Positions 1 to 6,804 of a DNA stretch of 54,586 nucleotides are shown here, piece after piece. Under the pieces are notes generated by a model. The model had not been told where the DNA came from. It ran no database searches and saw only the letters and a list, made by a program, of their open reading frames with translations. Source of the DNA: Lachnospiraceae bacterium (GTDB taxonomy: Bacteria; Bacillota; Clostridia; Lachnospirales; Lachnospiraceae); the NCBI GenBank assembly GCA_017552985.1, contig JAFZNO010000101.1, forward strand, positions 1 through 54,586, read 5' to 3'. The first letter of the stretch is position 1. Each line of letters begins with the position of its first letter. The translations under genes were made by a program, and so were the position numbers.

Positions 1-139
1 CCTCAGGCATATTTGCCAAGCGTCGGTACTTAGGTGGCGCATACCGAAGGAGGGGCCCACGAAGTGGGAAGATTCCTTCGGTTTTATTGCGGCACCTTAG
101 TACCGATACGCTGCAAGTATAGCGCGAGCGTGCCTGAGG
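1..139. repeat. Nested long inverted repeat, MITE-like or structured RNA element
   Basis: Bases 1-9 are the exact reverse complement of 131-139. Inside them 10-16 pair with 113-119 (one G-T), 20-40 pair with 89-111 with two mismatches and a two-base bulge, 43-51 pair exactly with 74-82, and 56-60 pair exactly with 64-68 around a GAA triloop. The whole block therefore folds into one long hairpin with an unpaired segment at 120-130. It has no ORF of note and lies beyond the 3' end of spoIIIAH. No U-tract follows, so it is not an ordinary terminator. It could be a miniature inverted-repeat transposable element with terminal repeat CCTCAGGCA, or a structured RNA. The left boundary is at the window edge, so it may extend further. 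Its class is not recognised. Confidence 0.7.
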
Positions 140-228
140 GATACTATCAAGCCTCGGCCCCGAGTTCTGCATGATTCATTAACATGTCAGTAGACACATC
201 CCCGTGAACCGGTGGGGTGAGGGTGTGG

Positions 229-1029
229 TTAGTCGCGTACGACGGTGCTGATGATGATGCTCTCCGGCGCAACTCCCGTCTTGCGACATACAATGTCTTC
301 GATCTGGGCGCGTTGGGCGTCGGTGAGGGTCGCCGCGTTGACCACCACGTCTACGCCGCCGGCGGCAATGCTGACCACCACGTCGGAAAAGCCCTTAGCC
401 TCCAGCAGGATTTCCGCTGCCGCTTCCTTCTCCGCGATCTGCGTCATCTCCACCATGCTATTGACGGCTTGCTGCTTTTGCTCGTCGCTTAGATGCTCGC
501 TGCCGATCACGTCGAGAAGCGTCGCCTTATTCTTTGCCCTGGTTTGCTCTTTGAGGAGCTTGGCGTCAGAGACGATCCATGCGCCTGCGGAAGTGTATAC
601 GGCCTCTCCGGGGATCTCACCCTCCTTCGGCATGGCCGTCGCAGGTTCGTCCTCCTCGCCGCCATTCCCCGGACGCTCATATACAAGATCCATGCCGTCT
701 TCCAAATAGTTCAGCGTCAATTCCCCGTCATCGCCGTCTAAGCTTTGATACTCCAAAAGTTCTCCGCCGTCCGTCGTCTGGCCAAGCATTAGCAGATCCT
801 CTTCCGAAAGCTCCAAGATCGTATCCGCGCTCTCTGTCTTTTGCGTATCTTTTTTCAGATCTCCCGCCACGTAATTTTCCGTAATGACCTTACCGGAATC
901 CACGGCCTTCAAGGCCTCTCCCGGCTCCTCTTTTATAGTATTCTCCGCAAATTGCAAATACCCTGCAATGGCTATCATGATCGCGAGAGCCGTGATCATC
1001 AGCTGGTTTTTCTTGAAAATGGTTTTCAC
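229..1029 (-). CDS. spoIIIAH: Stage III sporulation protein AH
   Basis: This 266-residue protein has a short cytosolic N-terminus, one membrane segment at about residues 10-26, an acidic linker, and a C-terminal alpha/beta domain from about 165 to the end that matches the SpoIIIAH ring-forming fold related to YscJ/FliF secretion rings. In sporulating Firmicutes it sits in the mother-cell membrane facing the forespore, partners SpoIIQ and builds the feeding channel needed for late forespore gene expression. It is the last gene of the eight-gene spoIIIA operon read leftward, 49 bases after spoIIIAG. The assignment rests on position and domain pattern. The linker is longer and more acidic than in Bacillus, which is common for this poorly conserved part. 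Confidence 0.93.
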   Translation of the reverse strand: MKTIFKKNQLMITALAIMIAIAGYLQFAENTIKEEPGEALKAVDSGKVITENYVAGDLKKDTQKTESADTILELSEEDLLMLGQTTDGGELLEYQSLDGDDGELTLNYLEDGMDLVYERPGNGGEEDEPATAMPKEGEIPGEAVYTSAGAWIVSDAKLLKEQTRAKNKATLLDVIGSEHLSDEQKQQAVNSMVEMTQIAEKEAAAEILLEAKGFSDVVVSIAAGGVDVVVNAATLTDAQRAQIEDIVCRKTGVAPESIIISTVVRD

Positions 1030-1078
1030 TTCTTTTTCCTCCCTGCCCTATGTTTGGTAGTTCATTCTATTCCTGCCC

Positions 1079-1729
1079 TCACTTGGATAGACCAAGCTTT
1101 AATACTTTTATTTTATGCGCTTCCAGCCCAAAGAGCGCCTGTACGGCCTCCGTCAGTTCCTTGGAGACGCGTCCCGTGCCCGCCCCCTGTGCGATCACGA
1201 TCACGCCCTGCACCTGCGGATAACGCTTCTTAACGACGTACGGGCTTTTTCCCTTGGATGCCTCGTCGTAAACCGCGCTCTCCTCCCTGATGGTCTCCTG
1301 GCCTTTTTTCCCGGTATTTCCGACTCCGTTTTCCTCCGTTTTTCTCTGTGTTTCTTTCACGTTCGTCAGCACCACCAGTTCCACCGATTGCTCCAGCGTG
1401 ATCATCACCTTTACCTTCCCAGCACCGTCTACCTGCCCTAGCAATTCCTCCAGTTCTTTTTCCATCTGCTCCAGGTAAACCGTATCAGAAAACTGCTCCC
1501 CGCCATCCTGCCTCCCCGTCATGGAAGACGGCACGTTTTCCCCAACGTCAAATGCAACCGGGTCATATTCCGCCTGTCCCCCGTATGATTGCTCCGTTTT
1601 CTTTTGCTTCCCCGCAGGAAGTGAAATGACAAGAAGCAGGATTCCTGACAGCAAAAGGATCATGAGCCGGTCCTTCTTCAGCCATGGTGCCAGTTTTGTT
1701 TGAAACCACTCTTCCGTTTTATGGTTCAT
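1079..1729 (-). CDS. spoIIIAG: Stage III sporulation protein AG
   Basis: The 216-residue product has a basic N-terminus, a membrane segment at about residues 22-40 and a large outward-facing domain. Its core, near residues 98-120, contains the hydrophobic strand pattern VKVMITLE typical of the SpoIIIAG ring-building motif. In the family, SpoIIIAG forms a large oligomeric ring between mother cell and forespore as part of the SpoIIIA-SpoIIQ channel. A lysine- and glutamate-rich insert at about 122-152 is a family feature. The start overlaps the end of spoIIIAF by 11 bases, which suggests translational coupling. No odd feature is seen. Confidence 0.92.
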   Translation of the reverse strand: MNHKTEEWFQTKLAPWLKKDRLMILLLSGILLLVISLPAGKQKKTEQSYGGQAEYDPVAFDVGENVPSSMTGRQDGGEQFSDTVYLEQMEKELEELLGQVDGAGKVKVMITLEQSVELVVLTNVKETQRKTEENGVGNTGKKGQETIREESAVYDEASKGKSPYVVKKRYPQVQGVIVIAQGAGTGRVSKELTEAVQALFGLEAHKIKVLKLGLSK

Positions 1730-2081
1730 TTCCGCCTCCCAAATTGATTTCTTTCGTCTTGATCTCCGTGACGGCTTCCACGTCTACTTCGATCCCAGGC
1801 TCTTCCGAAAACTCCGGTTCTCCATTCCCCGCCCTTTCGTCCCAAGACCCGCCAAAGGATATTTCCAATGCTTCCGCATAGTTTTCCAATATCTGGGAAT
1901 CCAGCGCTTCCCCCGTAAGGATCCGCTTTACGGGCGTCAAAAACTGCAGAAGGATCAGCGCACTCATCAATAGTCTTAAGTATTTTTCATAGCTCTCCCG
2001 CGGCCGGAACAGTACGATCATCTGCGCGCAGATCATAAAAATCGCAAGCCTTCCCAAATCCCTCGTTAATGCCTCAAACAT
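1719..2081 (-). CDS. spoIIIAF: Stage III sporulation protein AF
   Basis: A small protein of about 120 residues with two hydrophobic helices in its first 50 residues and a soluble acidic C-terminal part, as in SpoIIIAF. The start chosen is the ATG at 2081, because an AGGAGG lies four bases upstream and the protein then begins MFEALTRDLG, close to the family start; in-frame ATGs further upstream run into spoIIIAE and have weaker sites. Known family members are membrane components of the SpoIIIA channel of the engulfed forespore. It lies between spoIIIAE and spoIIIAG in the conserved order. Sequence conservation in this family is low, so the call leans on position. Confidence 0.88.
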   Translation of the reverse strand: MFEALTRDLGRLAIFMICAQMIVLFRPRESYEKYLRLLMSALILLQFLTPVKRILTGEALDSQILENYAEALEISFGGSWDERAGNGEPEFSEEPGIEVDVEAVTEIKTKEINLGGGNEP

Positions 2082-2098
2082 CCTTCCTCCTGCCATGC

Positions 2099-3178
2099 TC
2101 ACGTTCTTACCGAGGACACGGCGACAGCCAGACAAATCTCAAAAAAGAGCATGGTCACGCCCGCGATCCCCAAAAGCAGCATTCCCGCCTCACCGGCGCG
2201 GTCTGCCGACTTTGCAAGCCTCTTATCACAAATGATACCCATGACGGCGGCCGCAAACCTTAGCGTCACCGCCAACAACAAAAGTTCCCATAATGGCTTC
2301 AGACACAGGAAAAACAAGAGCACCGTCATGACAATCCCGGCGGCATTTTTTACAATGGTCGCCGAACCTAAAATGATCTCAAGAACGCCCTCCACGCCGT
2401 CGCCGATGCCTGGAATTGCCGAAACCCCTTTCATAAGTGCGGAACCCTGCAGCTTGTCTACGGCCGGTGCCAGCATCTTCTGTAAAAATCCCATTCCAGC
2501 CACTGCCCCAAGCAATCCCTTTAATCCAACGCTGACTGCCTTTTTCAATAGCTCCGTCATGCGTTCCAACCGCTCCTGTCCCATGACGCCCTCGAGCACC
2601 GTCAGCAGAAAAAAACAGGAAGTCAACGGCAAAAAGCACCTCCTTAACGCTTCCTCCACCACAAGGAGCAACAATACCGTCATTTGATGGCTTGCCCCTG
2701 CGGACATGCTCCCCGTTGCCACGCTGACGGAGACCAGATAGACGGGCATCAACAGCTTGATAAATCCGACGATTCGCTCTATCGCAGCCGTCGCGATCCC
2801 TAACATCTGGGAAAAGCATCTTGCCAGGATGGCTGCCTGCAGAAGATACGCAAGGTAAAAGCTCATTTCGCTCACCTGGTACTTTTCATATGTATCTGAA
2901 AAACGCATCAGCGCCGCGCTAAACGCGCCAAGCAACACCAGGCTTACAAACAGCGTCCATGCCCCGCTCTCCTCAATGGTAAGCCCGGCGATCCCCCTCT
3001 CCCAAAAGTATTTCCATAACTCCCCAAACCGCCCCTGCATCAAAAGTCCCAGCATTGTATCCAATGACAATTCCAAGGATGGAAACGCTTCGCTGATCCG
3101 CTCTCCCAGCTCTCCCATCCTCATCTCTTCCCACAGATCCGTCAGTTCCATGCCGTTCCATCCTTCCGTCTCCCGCAT
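2099..3178 (-). CDS. spoIIIAE: Stage III sporulation protein AE
   Basis: The product, about 359 residues, is a polytopic membrane protein with roughly seven hydrophobic segments beginning near residue 65. It has the SpoIIIAE pattern, including the long paired helices around MLGIATAAIERIVGFIKLLM. SpoIIIAE is the permease-like member of the channel complex. The chosen ATG lies three bases after the spoIIIAD stop; a longer reading frame reaches 3247 but its first residues only overlap spoIIIAD. An ATG nine codons downstream with a GGAAGG site is an alternative. Unlike the Bacillus subtilis protein, no cleavable signal peptide is visible: the N-terminus is an amphipathic soluble stretch. Confidence 0.92.
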   Translation of the reverse strand: MRETEGWNGMELTDLWEEMRMGELGERISEAFPSLELSLDTMLGLLMQGRFGELWKYFWERGIAGLTIEESGAWTLFVSLVLLGAFSAALMRFSDTYEKYQVSEMSFYLAYLLQAAILARCFSQMLGIATAAIERIVGFIKLLMPVYLVSVSVATGSMSAGASHQMTVLLLLVVEEALRRCFLPLTSCFFLLTVLEGVMGQERLERMTELLKKAVSVGLKGLLGAVAGMGFLQKMLAPAVDKLQGSALMKGVSAIPGIGDGVEGVLEIILGSATIVKNAAGIVMTVLLFFLCLKPLWELLLLAVTLRFAAAVMGIICDKRLAKSADRAGEAGMLLLGIAGVTMLFFEICLAVAVSSVRT

Positions 3179-3180
3179 CC

Positions 3181-3567
3181 TTATCCCAGGAGCAAAATCT
3201 GGTCGATCAATGCCACTAGGATCGCCAGCCCCGACAGCGTAACGCAAAGCTTTCCCAGCGTCTCCATCTGCCCGGCCAAAAATCCATACCCCGCATCCCT
3301 GCAGATTCCTGCCGCAAATTCGCAGACGTAAGTGATGCCAAGCACCTTCAGCATGATCCCCAGCTGATCACTCCCGGCTCCCAGATAATCTTTTAACTTC
3401 GCCAGCGTCTGCGTGATCCCGGCGATCCGTTTCATGCACAGGGCAAGGACCAGGATTCCCATGGCCAGTCCCATCAAAAAACCGTACGCAGGCTTCTCAT
3501 TTTTGATCAGCATCGAAGCCAAAACCGCAAGGATCACGCAGACGCTGATCCTGATCACGTCTCCCAT
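3181..3567 (-). CDS. spoIIIAD: Stage III sporulation protein AD
   Basis: A 128-residue, mostly hydrophobic protein with about four membrane segments, matching the usual SpoIIIAD length. The ATG at 3567 was chosen because a GGGGGAGG ribosome site sits just upstream and the protein starts MGDVIRISVC, like family members; the open frame runs 28 codons further upstream through spoIIIAC sequence with no support. SpoIIIAD is a membrane subunit of the mother-cell/forespore channel. It is separated from spoIIIAC by 13 bases and from spoIIIAE by about two bases, consistent with co-translation. Confidence 0.92.
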   Translation of the reverse strand: MGDVIRISVCVILAVLASMLIKNEKPAYGFLMGLAMGILVLALCMKRIAGITQTLAKLKDYLGAGSDQLGIMLKVLGITYVCEFAAGICRDAGYGFLAGQMETLGKLCVTLSGLAILVALIDQILLLG

Positions 3568-3580
3568 GGTTCCTCCCCCG

Positions 3581-3775
3581 TCACAAAGCAAAAAATGTCT
3601 GCATGGATTCAAATAGATCGAAAATATATGGCAGGATCCATGACATGACAATGATCAGACCGGCGAGACTGATCAGAAAGGCATGCTCTTCCCTGCCGCT
3701 ATGCTTTAGCACCTGCCCCAGGATCGTCACCAGAATCCCCACGGCAGCAATCTTGAAGATCAGATTTACTTCCAT
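3581..3775 (-). CDS. spoIIIAC: Stage III sporulation protein AC
   Basis: A 64-residue protein with two predicted membrane helices separated by a short charged loop containing KHSGREEHAF. That loop is characteristic of SpoIIIAC, one of the most conserved members of the operon. It works with SpoIIIAD in the channel membrane. Length and motif agree with the family, and it sits between spoIIIAB and spoIIIAD in the standard order. Confidence 0.94.
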   Translation of the reverse strand: MEVNLIFKIAAVGILVTILGQVLKHSGREEHAFLISLAGLIIVMSWILPYIFDLFESMQTFFAL

Positions 3776-3797
3776 CCCGTCCCTCCGTCTTAAATTT

Positions 3798-4310
3798 CTA
3801 CCAAAGAAGCAGGATCACAAACAAACCTCCCATGATCCCCAGGCAACTGGCCACGCGGCATTCTCCCACTAGCCTTTCCTTCCTCTTTTCCACAAGCGCT
3901 TCCACCCTGTGCCTGCTTTGTTCCAATGCCCTTCGTTGCATCCGTTCGTCTTGATAACCTTCCGGAGCCGCAAATCCGAGGAACGCATGATATTCCGTTG
4001 CCGGCAAAAACCTTCCAAGCTCGTCTCCAAGCGTCTCCTCCATGAGGTCCAAAAGTGCCGCCTCAGGTGATGCCAATGCCTTTCTTCCCGTTTCTTCAAT
4101 AAGCTTTCCCATTTGCGTTTGTCGCTGCATTCCCGCACGGACAAAGCATTCAGGAAGAGATCCCCTGCCATACTGGATCTCGCCTTCGATCAGTTCCAAA
4201 ACGTCCCGCATCTCCTCCGTCCCGGCTAGTTCCCGTCTTCTCCACAGAACGTGCCGCACGCCCATCCCAAGACTCCCGAGCAATATCAATGCAACGCCTA
4301 GCCATCTCAC
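3798..4310 (-). CDS. spoIIIAB: Stage III sporulation protein AB, GTG start
   Basis: With the GTG at 4310 the protein is 170 residues, the normal SpoIIIAB length, and starts directly with a membrane segment (VRWLGVALILLGSLG). A purine-rich AGAAGGGA precedes this GTG. The remainder is helical and charged, and a final hydrophobic helix ends in ILLLW, as in the family. SpoIIIAB resembles GspF-type membrane platform proteins and is thought to contact the SpoIIIAA ATPase. The frame stays open to an ATG at 4430 but the added 40 residues look like shadow coding of spoIIIAA. The gene overlaps spoIIIAA by 161 bases, which is unusual for this operon. Confidence 0.9.
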   Translation of the reverse strand: MRWLGVALILLGSLGMGVRHVLWRRRELAGTEEMRDVLELIEGEIQYGRGSLPECFVRAGMQRQTQMGKLIEETGRKALASPEAALLDLMEETLGDELGRFLPATEYHAFLGFAAPEGYQDERMQRRALEQSRHRVEALVEKRKERLVGECRVASCLGIMGGLFVILLLW

Positions 4311-5262
4311 CGTTCCCTTCTTTCTGGACCAAGGCTTCCGCCCCTTTCCTTTTCCAACAGTCCACAAGCACCGGGGCTCTCTCCCCCTTTCCCAATATGA
4401 GAATGCATTCAAACAAATCCTCCAATCCACGCTTTGTCACGTCCTCCCTTGACGCACCGTGAAGCGTCGCCATAAGCTTTATGCCGCATCTTGCCGCCTC
4501 CCGCATTTCCAAGACGTCCTCCGGTTTTCCCATCTCGTCCACCGCTAGCGCATACGGCCCCATGGATCTGATCATGAGCCTCATGCCAATGGCCTTGGGA
4601 CAACCGTCCAGCACGTCCGTCCGCACTCCTAAGTCATTTCGCGGTACGCCGAGATGTCCTCCGCCCAGTTCCGACCTCTCGTCCACTACCCCAACGGTCC
4701 TTCCCCTGTCGTAAGCGCTTCCATTAGATATCTGCCGTATGAGGTCTCGCAGAAGGGTTGTCTTTCCGCAACCTGGCGGCGAAACGATGAGCGTATTCAT
4801 GAGTTCTCCCCCCTCATACAAGAAAGGCAGCACCTCATCTGCCGCGCCCTGGATCTCCCTCGCGATCCGGAGGTTCAAAAAAGCCACGTTCTTTATGGTC
4901 TGAAGCCTTCCCCCTGCCATGACGGCCTGCCCGGCAACGCCTAGCCGGTGCCCTCCCTCCAGCGTCAGATATCCTTCCCGCAATTCCTCCTCATACGCAT
5001 ATGGGGAATACTTACACAAATGCAGTATGAGTTTCGACAATTCCTCCCTCGTAAAACACTTTGCCCTTTCCTTCTCATCCGTCGCCCTCCCCGCATCATC
5101 CACGTACCATTCCCTTCCGCCTCTGCTTTCCATGGCAGGCTTCATCGCCCGAAGCCTAAGCTCCGTCAGGTCCTTCGTCAGCACCCTCCCCCAAAAGTCT
5201 TGTTCCTCCTTCGGAAACAACCTGACCAGCTCCCGCATCCTCCCTCTCTTTCCCTTGTCCAT
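4150..5262 (-). CDS. spoIIIAA: Stage III sporulation protein AA, ATPase with C-terminal extension
   Basis: This is the ATPase of the SpoIIIA complex, related to secretion ATPases. A Walker A motif SPPGCGKTTLL lies near residue 163 and a Walker B-like stretch ALAVDEMGKPED about 100 residues later. The ATG at 5262 is preferred over a TTG 12 bases upstream because a GGAGAAGG precedes it. The product is 370 residues, against about 310 in typical members. The family-like part ends near VLVDCWKRKG, and the remaining roughly 65 residues are arginine- and glycine-rich and encoded by the same DNA as the start of spoIIIAB. I infer loss of the ancestral stop codon; a frameshift is the alternative. Confidence 0.93.
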   Translation of the reverse strand: MDKGKRGRMRELVRLFPKEEQDFWGRVLTKDLTELRLRAMKPAMESRGGREWYVDDAGRATDEKERAKCFTREELSKLILHLCKYSPYAYEEELREGYLTLEGGHRLGVAGQAVMAGGRLQTIKNVAFLNLRIAREIQGAADEVLPFLYEGGELMNTLIVSPPGCGKTTLLRDLIRQISNGSAYDRGRTVGVVDERSELGGGHLGVPRNDLGVRTDVLDGCPKAIGMRLMIRSMGPYALAVDEMGKPEDVLEMREAARCGIKLMATLHGASREDVTKRGLEDLFECILILGKGERAPVLVDCWKRKGAEALVQKEGNGEMARRCIDIARESWDGRAARSVEKTGTSRDGGDAGRFGTDRRRDPVWQGISS

Positions 5263-5291
5263 CCTTCTCCACAATATATGAACCCGTCCCC

Positions 5292-5321
5292 AAAATATGC
5301 AGATCGATCAGGAAAATATCG
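5292..5321 (-). promoter_or_regulatory. Candidate sigma-E promoter of the spoIIIA operon
   Basis: On the minus strand an ATATT core (5315-5319) is followed after 15 bases by CATATTTT (5292-5299). This agrees with the sigma-E pattern of a -35 ending in ATATT, a 14-15 base spacer and a -10 near CATACANT. The implied start lies about 20 bases upstream of the spoIIIAA ATG. spoIIIA operons are known sigma-E targets. Sequence match only. Confidence 0.6.
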
Positions 5322-5327
5322 CACAAA

Positions 5328-5364
5328 AAAACGTGTCACGGGGACGATTCTCCTAACACGTTTT
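5328..5364 (-). terminator. Intrinsic terminator after the FeoB-associated gene
   Basis: The arms AAAACGTGT and ACACGTTTT (minus strand) pair around a 19-base loop and run into a tract of seven T, ending transcription from the small gene at 5364-5534. The first arm overlaps that gene's stop codon. Confidence 0.65.
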
Positions 5365-5534
5365 CATTCCTTCTTATTCGATTTTTCTAATTCCCCAAGG
5401 TGACAAGGGCCGTTGCATTTGCTGCAATCCATGCAACACTGCAGGGATTTTCCTTCTTTCTTTGTCTTTCTCATGCTCCGCAGGATCAAAACAACGATGC
5501 CTGCCAGGCAAAGTAAAACGATTACCGTTGGCAT
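5364..5534 (-). CDS. FeoB-associated cysteine-rich membrane protein (orphan)
   Basis: A 56-residue protein with an N-terminal membrane helix (TVIVLLCLAGIVVLIL), a basic KTKKEGK stretch and a cysteine cluster CCMDCSKCNGPC. This is the pattern of the FeoB-associated Cys-rich membrane protein family, usually encoded beside ferrous-iron transporters. The start at 5534 is chosen for its GGAGGAGG ribosome site; five extra upstream codons are unlikely. No feoA or feoB is in the window, so it is an orphan copy here. A strong hairpin with a T-tract ends immediately before its ribosome site, so expression probably requires read-through or attenuation control. Confidence 0.75.
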   Translation of the reverse strand: MPTVIVLLCLAGIVVLILRSMRKTKKEGKSLQCCMDCSKCNGPCHLGELEKSNKKE

Positions 5535-5547
5535 GCGCTCCTCCTCC

Positions 5548-5577
5548 AAAAATCCGGCGCGGATGATTCCGCGCCGG
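5548..5577 (-). terminator. Strong intrinsic terminator or attenuator
   Basis: A perfect 10-bp GC-rich stem (5554-5563 with 5568-5577, loop of four) is followed on the minus strand by ATTTTT. It sits directly in front of the ribosome binding site of the FeoB-associated gene. It may terminate the mannan operon or a lost upstream gene, or act as an attenuator for the small gene. Confidence 0.8.
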
Positions 5578-5617
5578 TCTCTAGCTTCAGAATGGTAACC
5601 TCAGCGCGTAGCCAAAA

Positions 5618-5712
5618 TTACTTCTTCCATGCGTCATACTGCTTCTGGAACTCAACATTTGTTTTACTATACAACAACACATACAAATTTCCAATAGCTT
5701 TCCAACGTTTTT
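5618..5712 (-). pseudogene. Possible 3' remnant of a sugar-binding ABC lipoprotein
   Basis: A 31-codon open stretch on the minus strand ends NVEFQKQYDAWKK and a TAA stop at 5618-5620, followed by a strong terminator. That ending resembles C-termini of extracellular sugar-binding proteins of ABC transporters, which are normally part of mannan loci but missing here. Only about a dozen residues look convincing. The remnant uses TAT-GTG and AAT-GTT, codon pairs the real genes here nearly avoid. A chance similarity is quite possible. Confidence 0.3.
5666..5694 (-). promoter_or_regulatory. Candidate sigma-A promoter for the FeoB-associated gene
   Basis: TTGGAA (5689-5694), a 17-base spacer and TATAGT (5666-5671) on the minus strand lie about 130 bases upstream of the FeoB-associated gene. 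The resulting leader would contain the strong hairpin at 5554-5577 and a short open frame of 23 codons. This is an alternative explanation for the stretch that looks like a binding-protein remnant. Confidence 0.4.
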
Positions 5713-5790
5713 GTTAGAATTACCATCGAATAAATCGATTTCCTTCTGTTTTTAGAAGAGAATTAGGCGAAACGTAAATCGTTTTTTCGG

Positions 5791-6750
5791 TCACTTTGTA
5801 CAGTTCACGGTTGTGAGCATCAGCTCAACCTTTCCGTTAACGTAAACTTTTCCATATCCGTACGGAAGGATCAGATGCATGCCTTTACGGACGTGCCTGC
5901 CGTCCAACTCTCCTTCCCCGCTCAAGACACTGACAAGCAAGAAGGGATGGCTCTGTTCCATCTTAAATTTTCCGTCAACGTCAAGTTTCCAAGTACGGAA
6001 AAATTCGCAGGAAACCAGCTCATGCAACTCGTTTGGCGACAAGTTTGCAAAGTGTTTTATTCCCGTCTTGTCAGACAGGTCAGGGACGTTCGTCACCTCT
6101 ATGCTCTGCTCCACGTGTATCGGTCTCGGCTTTCCGTTCACAAGCCTTCCGTAATCGTAAACGCGATACGTCACGTCACTGCTCTGCTGCGTCTCCAGGA
6201 TCAGCATTCCAGGCGTGATGGCGTGAATGGTACCGGGAATGATCTGCACGCAATCGCCTTTCTTAACGGGAACCCTGCGGATCAATTCCTCATATCTTCC
6301 CGCATGCACCATGTCTGCGAGTTCTTCCCTGGTTTTCGCGTTATGTCCTATGACAAGTTCCGCATCCTCCGGGCAATCCAGCACGTACCAACATTCCGTC
6401 TTGCCAAGGCTCCCGTTCTCATGCTCTTTTGCGTATGCGTCATCCGGATGCACTTGTATGCTCAGCTTTTCCTTTGCGTCGATGATCTTCACCAAAAGAG
6501 GAAATTCCGGAGCTTTTACGTTGCCGAAAAGCTCTCTGTGTTCCCGGTACAGCCATGACAAGGTTTTCCCCTTCCACGTCCCTTCCGCGATCTTACAATC
6601 CCCGTGGGGATGGGCGCTGATTCCCCAACACTCCCCGATGCCGTCACCCTCGTCCCGATAATGGTATTCCGTCACAAGACGGTTTCCTCCCCATACGTTT
6701 TCCTTGAGTACGGGCTCCAAAAAAATGATTTCCCTGTTCTTTTCCGTCAC
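5791..6750 (-). CDS. manA: Mannose-6-phosphate isomerase, class I
   Basis: The 319-residue protein interconverts mannose-6-phosphate and fructose-6-phosphate in the cytosol, feeding mannose released by the locus into glycolysis. It is a type I isomerase of the short Firmicutes form with cupin folds. The zinc-site region SIQVHPDDAYAKEHENG near residue 100, the glutamate in GKTECWYVLD and the later histidine in IIPGTIHAITPG are visible. The start is a GTG preceded by AAGGAAG. It is the last clear gene of the mannan operon, 54 bases after the GH130_1 gene. The phosphorylases make mannose-1-phosphate, so a phosphomannomutase encoded elsewhere is needed to connect the steps. Confidence 0.95.
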   Translation of the reverse strand: MTEKNREIIFLEPVLKENVWGGNRLVTEYHYRDEGDGIGECWGISAHPHGDCKIAEGTWKGKTLSWLYREHRELFGNVKAPEFPLLVKIIDAKEKLSIQVHPDDAYAKEHENGSLGKTECWYVLDCPEDAELVIGHNAKTREELADMVHAGRYEELIRRVPVKKGDCVQIIPGTIHAITPGMLILETQQSSDVTYRVYDYGRLVNGKPRPIHVEQSIEVTNVPDLSDKTGIKHFANLSPNELHELVSCEFFRTWKLDVDGKFKMEQSHPFLLVSVLSGEGELDGRHVRKGMHLILPYGYGKVYVNGKVELMLTTVNCTK

Positions 6751-6804
6751 TTAAGTCTTCCTTCCCAGGCGACATGTCTTCGTCTCGCGTCGCCTTACTG
6801 AATC

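Noticed and set aside
1-228. Intrinsic terminator of the spoIIIA operon
   Set aside because: Hairpins are abundant but no T-tract follows any of them on the minus strand.
5578-5665. Riboswitch (preQ1, c-di-GMP or manganese class) before the FeoB-associated gene
   Set aside because: I compared the remembered consensus elements and none fits convincingly; only the terminator hairpin is clear.
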